From NCBI GenBank assembly GCA_964445105.1, contig CAYUJS010000026.1, positions 1 to 25,605 of the forward strand: a stretch of DNA of 25,605 nt, given 5' to 3'. The position numbers were made by a program, and so were the translations under genes. Positions 7,492 to 14,756 of this stretch are shown one piece after another; position 1 is the first letter of the stretch, and every line of letters begins with the position of its first letter. The notes below the pieces were generated by a model. That model was given only the letters and a program-made list of their open reading frames with translations. It searched no databases and was not told where the DNA came from. The DNA is from CAWBNS01 sp964445105. GTDB lineage: Bacteria > Chlamydiota > Chlamydiia > Chlamydiales > JAJFMA01.

Positions 7492-7950
7492 CTAACTGTC
7501 ATAGAAGTCGCAGAGCCATTGGCGCGGCTGTCTGATGGCTGCCCGTACATGTTTGAGCGGGTAGATGATCTCTTTGCAGACAGGCAGTATCCATTCAAGA
7601 TCTTCAATAACTGGTTCCAGGATTTCGTTGGGAATAAGCGCTGCTTCGAGATCCATCGCCTCAAGCTCTTCAGGGGGATCGTACCCTAAAAAGGCATAGA
7701 TCGACTTGGTCTCATCCAGCTCCACTTTCAGCCGTTCGAACAGATCTCGGTAATCCTCATCGCCTAGGAGGCTGCGGCGTAAAATCGACTCTTCCTCCTC
7801 TTCTTCGGCTCTGTAGCCTTTCAGGTTTCGGGTATGATGGATTTCGTGTGCGACTTTTTCCCACTTTGCTGCCTTCCACTGCCAATACTGCTTAAGGTCG
7901 TCTAGCAGGCTGTGAAGAAGACTTAAATCGCGATCTTGATTACGCCACAT
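7492..7950 (-). CDS. Unknown acidic protein of 152 residues
   Basis: Begins at ATG 7950 with TTTGGAG five bases upstream. The product is rich in Glu, Asp, Leu and Trp and largely helical in appearance, with a run of six glutamates at residues 50-55 and FLGYDPPEELEAMDLEAAL in the middle. It has no signal peptide or membrane span. I recognise no family. The following minus-strand frame (7498-7112) starts inside its end, which suggests either a two-gene unit or one gene split by a frameshift. Confidence 0.5.
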   Translation of the reverse strand: MWRNQDRDLSLLHSLLDDLKQYWQWKAAKWEKVAHEIHHTRNLKGYRAEEEEEESILRRSLLGDEDYRDLFERLKVELDETKSIYAFLGYDPPEELEAMDLEAALIPNEILEPVIEDLEWILPVCKEIIYPLKHVRAAIRQPRQWLCDFYDS

Positions 7951-8119
7951 GGGGGCTCCAAACTGAGCGGTTACTATCGTGCCTACTCAAAAAAAGGCCA
8001 GCTCCAAAATGGAGGTATCCTAAGATCCCCAAGGCGCGATGCTCAAACAACCGGAGTCACCTGCAAGACCTCTGAACAGGCTACGTGCTATTATGCGACG
8101 TGAGCTATTTTTACAAAAG

Positions 8120-8345
8120 GGGAGCAGTTGCAGTTTTTTTCTAAAAAATCTCGGTTTATTAGCCCAGAGCGGGCTAGAAAACGATTGCGATTTGTGTTTG
8201 CCAAGGGAGTCGCTAACGTTTGTAAGGGTTCACTCTTTTTTGGACTCAATCACCTGATCAACATCACGGCGGATCCGCGTTACGCCACCTTGCTGTACTC
8301 TGCAGCGGCGGATCTGTAAAATCCGCTGGGTGGCCAGGCCAGCTG
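8120..8345 (+). pseudogene. Fragment of an AAA-ATPase-like gene (paralogue of the one at 9.9-11.3 kb)
   Basis: The plus frame reads KRLRFVFAKGVANV..GSLFFGLNHL..ITADPRYATLLYSAAADL, then a stop, then NPLGGQ. This aligns without gaps to QLRFVLATEVTKF..VSLFSGFNNL..ITLHPDYATLLGYTASDL and QNFLGEQ of the downstream copy. The segment carrying the P-loop and Walker B box and the C-terminal nuclease half are absent, so this is a relic of about 70 codons. It is seen directly by comparison inside the window. Confidence 0.75.
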
Positions 8346-8533
8346 CACGCCCGCGGTTCCCGCAAAAAAATAGCTCAGAGAGAGCTGAAAGTAGGGTTAG
8401 TTTGCGAGGAGCCTGCCCTCGCTGCGGGTGCGCAAATTGAGGCTGATGACCGTTCCGGAGCCAGGCATCTTGTTTGTTTTCGGGGGCGCCGGTTGAACGC
8501 AAAAGATCGCCTCCATTTTCATAGAGTGCTCCG

Positions 8534-9720
8534 ATGTGGAAGCAAACTGACTACTTGAGAAGGCTTTCCCTCTTAACCGAAGCCTTACGGGGGCGGGTAT
8601 AAGGAAATCGTGCCCTTCAGCGTGCATGAGTTGTCTTCGAGCACGCAGGTGGACGACTGGGTCATATCTAGCGAGTGGAACGTACGCGATGCTTACGTGC
8701 TGAACGCGCAGGGCCAGCGCGTTATTGATTTTCAGCGGTCCAACCTGCATCTGCCTTTTGCAGGTGAGCTGTCTCTGGAGGAGCTAAATGAGCATCTTTA
8801 TTCGCTACTCTAGTAGCCGGAGCTGATTCTTTATGTCGCATTTTATTATCAGCCGTTGTGGGGCTTTTGCCTGACGCATCGCCAACGCAAGGTGCTGCGG
8901 TCTGGGCCCAACACCGCCAAGGTGGACAAGATGCTGACTTACGCCGACTATTATTTGCCAGGCGAAAGCAGCCAGGAAATTTTCATTTCCAGCTACCTTT
9001 GCCACCCATAGATGGTAAACAATGATCTATCCGCTAGTAGCAGCTTTTATTGCTAAAGCTCTGAGGGAAAGGCCTTGCCGCCGCCTCAGCTATCGCGTGG
9101 CGCTAGTTCCAGAGACCACAGGGATCACTGCCAGAACCTCCCTTCGTTACAGTGCCACGTGATCGGGGGTTACGTGCTGATCTGTTAAGAGCAACTTTTC
9201 CTACCTACAAAGCAGCTGGGGAGACTGCTTGGTGGACAGATTAACCCCGCACGTGCTCGAACATTCGGTAGGAAAATACCGGCTTTAAGACTGGTTGCAG
9301 CGGTAGAGCGGTGAGCGGAAGTACTACTGGCCTGGGGTGGATCTCACTATGGACTTTCTCATGCGTACCAAGTCCTGAGTATCACACTTCAGGAGATAAT
9401 CTAGATCTGATCAGTCCTGCAGCCTTGGCAGAGTCTGTGGAGATGACTTTGAGCAAAATCAGTGTTACCGCTTTACAACGCCGGGCGAGTCTTAGCTGAG
9501 AAAGAGAGGACTATACCCTACCTTAGGCACGCGCGATGGTGGCCAAGCAGCACGCCTGACAGTAGATCTACTTTCGCATAGCGGCGGCCAAAGCAATCTG
9601 CTGTCCCTGGCAGAACTATCTGGCGGCTAAACGGATTAATTCCTTCACTTCTCACGCATGATCTCTTGAGAGTGGCTCCATGAAAAGTACCCCACAGCAC
9701 TTTTTCAGCCATCCGTCTCA
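8534..9720 (+). pseudogene. Decayed DUF4910/DUF2172 (M28 aminopeptidase-like) gene
   Basis: Pieces in changing frames follow the order of the DUF4910-type zinc-peptidase-like family. They are LRRL and FPLNRSLTGAG near 8550-8595, STQVDDWVISSEWNVRDAY and RVIDFQRSNLHLPF (8638-8760), YYQPLWGFCLTHRQ (8845-8886), YADYYLPGESSQEIFISSYLCHP then a stop then MVNNDLS (8941-9033), YRVALVPETTG (9091-9123), RKYYWPGVDLTMDFLMRTKS (9317-9376), PEYHTSGDNLD (9378-9411), and KRGLYPTLGTRDGG then SNLLSLAELSGG from the C-terminal winged-helix part (9505-9627). Many frameshifts and stops make it non-functional. Such genes are often found in surface-polysaccharide clusters, and their exact enzymatic role there is unsettled. 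Confidence 0.8.
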
Positions 9721-9868
9721 TCTAAAATCCGCTTTTGTCGCTTGCTTTTCGCGGTAAGGCTGTATTAAAGCGGGTATTCTGCGGCTGCTAACAAACAAGT
9801 GTGGTAATGCTTTCAGTTGGCGTAGGTCTTTTTGTTAAGACGTATCGAAAGGGGAGGGTGAAAACAAA

Positions 9869-10036
9869 ATGAACCGAAAGTTACCGATCGAGATACAATC
9901 TATCGAGCGTGCTATCGGCGAAAATCGCGTTTACATCGATAAAACAGATATGATTTATAATTTAATTAATTCGGAGGACTACTGCTTTCTGTCGCGCCCT
10001 GCAGAGAGTTTTGGAAAAAACTGCCTCGTCCTATAA
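9869..10036 (+). pseudogene. N-terminal fragment of an AAA-ATPase-like protein with damaged P-loop
   Basis: ATG 9869 follows GGGGAGGG. The 55 codons read MNRKLPIEIQSIERAI..YIDKTDMIYNLI..YCFLSRP, then AESFGKNCLVL and a stop at 10034-10036. This is the usual N-terminus of the AAA-ATPase-like/PD-(D/E)XK family, where SRPRRFGKS is expected. Here the P-loop is altered (GKN for GKS, one extra codon) and the frame ends at once. The next frame carries the remainder of the protein. Confidence 0.7.
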
Positions 10037-11303
10037 TAAATCGATCGAATGTCCAAATTTACAAGAAGGGTTAGTCAATCTCGTGGAGGAGCTGGCCGAT
10101 TTAGGTCCGGTGGTTGTCCTAATAGACGAGTACGACAAGCCCCTGCTCGACCATCTTGAACACATCGAGATAGCGAAAGAGAACCAGCTTTTGCTGAAGA
10201 ATTTCTACGGGACGCTTAAGGGGCTTGATAAACAGCTGCGATTTGTGTTGGCCACGGAGGTCACTAAATTTTCTAAGGTTTCTCTCTTTTCTGGGTTTAA
10301 CAACCTAAAGGACATCACGCTCCACCCGGACTATGCTACTTTACTGGGCTATACAGCTTCGGACCTTCAGAACTTTCTGGGTGAGCAAATACAAGGAGTA
10401 GTCGAGAGACGCCGTTCTACAGGCGAAGCCGTTGCAACCGACGGGGCTGTTTTGGCGGAAATGAAAGAGTGGTACAACGGTTATCGGTTTGCTTGGGGCG
10501 CAGAGCCCGTCTACAACCCGCATTCTACTTTGAATTTTCTAGACACCGGAAGAGTGCAGGATTATTGGTTTGAAACAGGCGCGAGCACGCTTCTCGTCCA
10601 ACAAGTTCGCAAACAGCCCAGGTCTGTTATGAATTTTCGGGAATTAGTGACGGAAAGGAATAGCCCATTGAACGTCGATAATCTGACACAGCTCGACCTT
10701 ATCCCCCTCATTTGGCAGACAGGCTACCTCACAATTCGAGAGTACGATGCAGCTAGCAGGCGCTATAGGTTAGATTTTCCCAACCGCGAGGTGCGTGAGG
10801 CTTTTTTTCAAACCCTTGTAAAAGAATTCGCCGAGCTTTGCATTTCCGACGTGGACCGCGTTGCTGCGCAAGGCAGGCAACAGCTTGAACAACGCGAATT
10901 ATCCCCATTTATTAAGACTATCCGTTCTTTGTTTGCGACCATCCCCAATACGCTGTTTACAAAACAGTCCGAAGCCTTCTACCATGCTGTTTTTCTTATC
11001 ATCCTAGAGGTGATGGGGCTGAAAGTTCAAGCTGAAGTGCTCACAAGCCTTGGTCGGATAGATTTGACCATTGAAATGAAAAACTGTATCTACATCATGG
11101 AGCTTAAATTTAATACAAGAGCTGATACTGCTTTGAAACAAATTGAGCGGAAAGATTACAAGCAAATATACGCTATAGAAGAAAAAGATTTAATTTTGAT
11201 GGGGATAAGATTTAGCACCGAAGAACGTAATATTTGGAATTGCAAGGCGATTATCTACTCCAAAGATGGCTCTGAAAGCGAAGAGATTGACGTCCCTGTT
11301 TGA
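10011..11303 (+). CDS. AAA-ATPase-like / PD-(D/E)XK nuclease family protein, N-terminally truncated
   Basis: The longest open frame (430 residues from TTG 10011) carries most of an AAA-ATPase-like protein fused to a C-terminal PD-(D/E)XK domain. Walker B is VVVLIDEYDKPLLDHL (about 34-49). The conserved FVLATEVTKFS..SLFSGFNNLKDIT segment lies near 82-108, then WYNGYRF. The nuclease motif GRIDLTIEMKNCIYIMELKF lies about 345-365, giving the D...ExK signature. The P-loop is in the preceding broken frame, and about 60-70 residues normally found between P-loop and Walker B are missing. The protein as encoded cannot bind ATP normally; it is probably a recent pseudogene. The family is widespread and multi-copy in amoeba and arthropod symbionts, with no settled role. 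Confidence 0.7.
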   Translation: MEKTASSYNKSIECPNLQEGLVNLVEELADLGPVVVLIDEYDKPLLDHLEHIEIAKENQLLLKNFYGTLKGLDKQLRFVLATEVTKFSKVSLFSGFNNLKDITLHPDYATLLGYTASDLQNFLGEQIQGVVERRRSTGEAVATDGAVLAEMKEWYNGYRFAWGAEPVYNPHSTLNFLDTGRVQDYWFETGASTLLVQQVRKQPRSVMNFRELVTERNSPLNVDNLTQLDLIPLIWQTGYLTIREYDAASRRYRLDFPNREVREAFFQTLVKEFAELCISDVDRVAAQGRQQLEQRELSPFIKTIRSLFATIPNTLFTKQSEAFYHAVFLIILEVMGLKVQAEVLTSLGRIDLTIEMKNCIYIMELKFNTRADTALKQIERKDYKQIYAIEEKDLILMGIRFSTEERNIWNCKAIIYSKDGSESEEIDVPV

Positions 11304-11379
11304 CTCTGAAATTTTGACCGGATCAATCTTTCCACTTCTTGCGCGGAGTTTGCTAAGAGTCAGTTTGTGAAAACTAATC

Positions 11380-11928
11380 CGTAGCAGCTAGTAAGCGATC
11401 CACCAGAAGCTGGGCCATGTGCCGCTGCTCTTACATACCGATCTGCTGCGCGTAAGAATCATAGCGTATCCCTAGACAGGAACGCTTTCTTTGCTACCTA
11501 AGAGGCCATCTTAGAGGAGGTTTTTGTACCTGATCCCTATGTTCAATTATGAGTACTGTCGTTCAGGCTTTTATGATGTAGAACACGCCCCGAATAAGGT
11601 CGGCGCGTTGACGGATTACTACCGGCGCAAGTACCCCGATTGTCGTACGCACACGCCGGTGTTCCATTTTTGCGTGCGTCATAATCGGCAATTTTCGCTC
11701 GAGACGCAAACCAACGCAACATCAACGTTTAGTGTGCTCGCGGATGCAGATGGGGTGGTGCTCTTTTTTTGGCTCCTTTGCGTCTCCAGTACGTTTGTGC
11801 ACTATGCGGAGGAAATATCTGATGTACCTTATCGCTCCCACAAAATTTTTCCGAGAGATGTAGTCTGGCGTGGTGCTGTCGACGCAGTTAACCTATCGCG
11901 TACGCCTTATGGAGGGCGGTTAAAATAG
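11380..11928 (+). pseudogene. Decayed AAC(3)-family N-acetyltransferase gene
   Basis: An open frame at 11524-11928 (134 codons) reads PMFNYEYCRSGFYDVEHAPNK, VGALTDYYRRKYPDCRTHTPVF and STFVHYAEEISDVPYRSHKIF, matching the core of aminoglycoside 3-N-acetyltransferase-type proteins. Their N-terminal part is found upstream in other frames: LGHVPLLLHTDLLRV (from 11410) and NAFFAT, stop, EAILEEVFVPDP (11479-11537). At least two frame changes and three stops break it, and the C-terminal end is lost after 11928. Members in polysaccharide clusters acylate amino sugars rather than drugs, so this is more likely an envelope-sugar gene than a resistance gene. Confidence 0.7.
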
Positions 11929-12091
11929 AGTAAAAGCTGTTTGGGGGCTGCTCGCCTAGAAAAGTAGCTCGTTGTCGGCCCTCACTGGGTCGTTTTCTTT
12001 TTTCAATGAGAGTTGTTGGCCTAAAGCCCGATTTTAGCTCTTCCTTTTCACGGTGCGGTTGTGCTAGGTTACTCCCATTTGGAAATGTGTA

Positions 12092-12772
12092 ATGAGCGGT
12101 ATGGTTGTTTTAACGCCTGAAAATTTTGCGGGATTAGTGCTGGTGCTACTGGGCCCTCCAGGCTCTGGTAAAGGCACACAGGCATTGCGTTTGAGCCAGC
12201 GGTTGGGGATAGCGCATATCAGCACGGGAGACTTGTTTCGGTCAAACATACGGAACGATACGCCAGTGGGTCGCAGGGCAAAGGAGTTCATTCACCAGGG
12301 CAAGCTTGTTCCAGATGAAGTCACTATGCAGATGCTGGCCGAAAGGGTTGCTGCATCAGATTGTCGCAATGGATGCATTTTGGATGGCGTACCGCGCAAC
12401 GGAGCGCAGGTTGCTATACTAGATGCGCTGTTACAAAAACATGGGCAAAAGCTCGTGGCGGTGTATCTAGAAGTGTCGAATGAGGAAGTGATAAAACGTA
12501 TTTCGGGACGGCGTTCATGCCCTAAATGCGGAGCGACGTACCATTTACTGTTTTCTCCCTCTAGCCAAGAGGGCTTGTGTGACAAAGACCAAACAGCTCT
12601 TGTACAGCGCGAGGACGATAGACCGGAAGTTATTCAGGAACGTTTGAAGATTTATCACGAACAAACCGCACCGATAGTGGGCTTATACCGCGCGAGGGGC
12701 CTGCTCCAAACCGTCAATGGTGAACAAAAACCTGATCTCATTTTCGAGCAGTTGGTCGCGCTGCTGGCCTAA
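12092..12772 (+). CDS. adk: Adenylate kinase with zinc-binding LID
   Basis: Interconverts ATP + AMP and 2 ADP in the cytoplasm. The 226-residue product has the P-loop GPPGSGKGTQ at 21-30, the AMP-binding STGDLFR at 44-50, and the DGVPRN segment at 98-103, where most family members have DGFPRT. The LID domain has CPKCGATYH (Cys143, Cys146) with Cys163 and Asp166, a three-cysteine-one-aspartate zinc site. REDDRPEV follows. The N-terminus is about a dozen residues longer than usual, so ATG 12101 could be the true start; neither start has a strong ribosome site. It is the one intact housekeeping gene between decayed stretches. Its stop overlaps the end of a minus-strand pseudogene. Confidence 0.93.
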   Translation: MSGMVVLTPENFAGLVLVLLGPPGSGKGTQALRLSQRLGIAHISTGDLFRSNIRNDTPVGRRAKEFIHQGKLVPDEVTMQMLAERVAASDCRNGCILDGVPRNGAQVAILDALLQKHGQKLVAVYLEVSNEEVIKRISGRRSCPKCGATYHLLFSPSSQEGLCDKDQTALVQREDDRPEVIQERLKIYHEQTAPIVGLYRARGLLQTVNGEQKPDLIFEQLVALLA

Positions 12773-13641
12773 TCAGGCCACCCTTCTATCTTGAGAAAAT
12801 TCCGCAGCGTTTCTTTGGAGTAGATGTTTTGGCGCTTGCAATTGGCTACCGTTTTCAGCTCGAGTCTGGCCAATTTTTTTGCATAATCTTTATCAGTTTG
12901 CCTCCGGTGGCTTGCTGGGCCTAGCTCAAGAGACCCGCATTCCATAGGGATATAAGCGGCTAACGCCCTAGGGATCCACGTTTTCTAGGGCAGCAGCTCG
13001 CTGTCTTAGGCGGCATACCCCAATACGTCGGCGGTATAGTTCAGCCAGCTGTCCTTAAGGGTCGCCAGAAAGCCGACTAGATCTGCTCACATACTATTCC
13101 AAGCTAATGCTAAGGCATTGATCAACAAAGCTATACGTTTTTGAAAATAGGCACCTATCATGTCCATGGACTTTTTGAAGCCTTCGTAGTCACTTTGACG
13201 AGCTTGTCTCACGTCGCACTAGCTGATTTGCGCGTGCAACTTTTCCAGCAGCTTGGCTTGTTTTTCTGCCTTCTGCGCCCAGCCATGCATAAGTAGTGTG
13301 AGGTTGGGGTACGGCTCTTCCGAAGCTGGGCTTTTAAGCAGTTCAGGTGGTTTGTGGCAAGTGCTTCAAAGGCGTTGGCAAAGACCTTTTGTGGGACGTA
13401 GGTAAGCATGGGCAAAAGCCGCAGTTAAGTATTCCTTGTCTGATGAGCAGTTCATTTCAAAATCTGCAGGAAAAGGTCGGTTTTCATCTGGCTGCCCATT
13501 GTCTGTAGCGCTTTTCAGTAGATCTACCCATTTTTGTGCGCTTGTTTTCGTCACCTGTTGTAACTGCTTCTTTGGCTATAATTGCAGAATATCGCTAATG
13601 AATGGAATCAGCCTAGTGAATAACTCTTCAACTTGTTAGTA
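12769..13641 (-). pseudogene. Unknown gene inactivated by in-frame stop codons
   Basis: One minus-strand frame of about 290 codons stays protein-like throughout: VEELFTRLIPFISDILQL, TKTSAQKWVDLLKSATDNG, TLLMHGWAQKAEKQAKLLEK, YEGFKKSMDMIGAYFQKRI, WLNYTADVLGYAA, KKLARLELKTVANCKRQ and ETLRNFLKIEGWPD before the final TAG at 12769-12771. It is interrupted by stops at 13636, 13576, 13366, 13219, 13087, 13006 and 12985 (lowest base of each codon), using TAA, TAG and TGA. No frameshift is needed to read it through. I recognise no family. It is helical and cytosolic in character. The use of all three stop codons argues against recoding and for simple decay by point mutation. Confidence 0.6.
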
Positions 13642-13671
13642 TAAGAGCCCTTTTAAGCGTTGGAGTCTTAC

Positions 13672-14745
13672 ATGGTGGACCGCCTATCTCAGTATGAGGA
13701 GGTTTTTCATCAGGCCTATACACATGGCCTGGAGGCTATCTATACTTTGCAGGCGGTAGATCTTTCTTCCATCCGTCGCGTCTCCACAGCTCCTCTGCCA
13801 GTACCCGAAAAAAAAGCTTTTGCCAAGGCCGATCTACAGCTGACCTTTGATTTTGGCGTCCCATTTCGCGATTGGATCAAGCCTTTATGGTCAGACGAGC
13901 CCATACGTGTGCTGGGCTTGTCGGCAAACGCACAACGCGGGCTAGTTACGCTGCGCAAAGCCTGCCTAGGTGAGTTAGTCGGTTTGGACTTTCGCCAGCC
14001 GACCCTTGGCAAAACACTAGGGCAAGGCCACATCGACGAAATCCAACAGAAGCTGCACAGCTATATTTCGGAACAGGACAGAGAGCGTACTTATCGGCTA
14101 GACATCGCCAGCTGGGCGCGGGGTTTGTGTGGTGAGCTGGAGACAAAGCGCGCCTATCTGTTTTGCGAACGATTTGGCCTAAATGGTTGCTGCCCGATCA
14201 GCGTGGGCGAGCTTGGCGAACTTAAGCGTGCGAGCTCGGACATGCGACTGCGCTGGATTGAAGAGGCTTCTCAGCAACTGCAAAAAAGCGCTCTGCTTAC
14301 TACTTGGCGTGAAATAGTATCAGCTTTTCTTATTCCCTGGATGCACCAACGGCAAGGGTTAGCTACCTATAACCAGCTCACAGAGCGTTTACAGCAGGTG
14401 AGTATTCAACAGGGGCTGGTAGGACCTGTGCTCAAACTCCTTGCAGAGCTTTTACAATGTTCATCCCCCTTCTCCACGTCTTTACATATGGTTGAAGAGT
14501 CTGTTTTTTGTGCAGATAGCCAATCACTGAGGCTTTACCGCGAGGTACTTAACATCGCCAGGAGTTATTTTTGCGAAGCCTGTCCGCAATATAGCTACAG
14601 CCACCTCGTGCGATTAGTAGCCCAAGAGGCAGCTAAACGCTGGGAGGCGGTAGACGACGCCTTTATCGACCGCTGTTTACGCTTGTCCAACTATTTCGTG
14701 GTCCGCAAGCTCCCCCAGATGGGCTTAGCGGTGAGGTTATTCTAA
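13672..14745 (+). CDS. Unknown protein with an RNA polymerase alpha-CTD-like domain
   Basis: A 357-residue cytosolic protein. Residues about 77-131 (PIRVLGLSANAQRGLVTLRK, GELVGLDFRQP, KTLGQGHIDEIQQKLHSYI) follow the pattern of the RNA polymerase alpha C-terminal domain: LxLSxxAxxxL, a GEL turn, then LGxGxxxEIxxKL. That fold contacts DNA or partner proteins. The remainder, with ATYNQLTERLQQVSIQQGL near 231-249 and another helical part near 280-340, is not recognised, but short helix-turn-helix-like runs occur. A regulator or polymerase-associated protein is possible. ATG 13672 is chosen over TTG 13660 because GGAG lies 6 bases upstream. It converges on recN with an 11-base gap. Confidence 0.65.
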   Translation: MVDRLSQYEEVFHQAYTHGLEAIYTLQAVDLSSIRRVSTAPLPVPEKKAFAKADLQLTFDFGVPFRDWIKPLWSDEPIRVLGLSANAQRGLVTLRKACLGELVGLDFRQPTLGKTLGQGHIDEIQQKLHSYISEQDRERTYRLDIASWARGLCGELETKRAYLFCERFGLNGCCPISVGELGELKRASSDMRLRWIEEASQQLQKSALLTTWREIVSAFLIPWMHQRQGLATYNQLTERLQQVSIQQGLVGPVLKLLAELLQCSSPFSTSLHMVEESVFCADSQSLRLYREVLNIARSYFCEACPQYSYSHLVRLVAQEAAKRWEAVDDAFIDRCLRLSNYFVVRKLPQMGLAVRLF

Positions 14746-14756
14746 AGTTCTTGGGG

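Noticed and set aside
8230..8750. Minus-strand frames of 90 and 117 codons
   Set aside because: They are antisense to the AAA-like scrap and the DUF4910 relic, which are supported by family motifs.
11524..11928. A functional aminoglycoside resistance gene
   Set aside because: The N-terminal part is in other frames with stops, and the C-terminal part is missing, so the protein cannot be intact.
12769..13641. Stop-codon reassignment as explanation of the broken frame
   Set aside because: TAA, TAG and TGA all occur inside the frame, and all other genes end normally with these codons.
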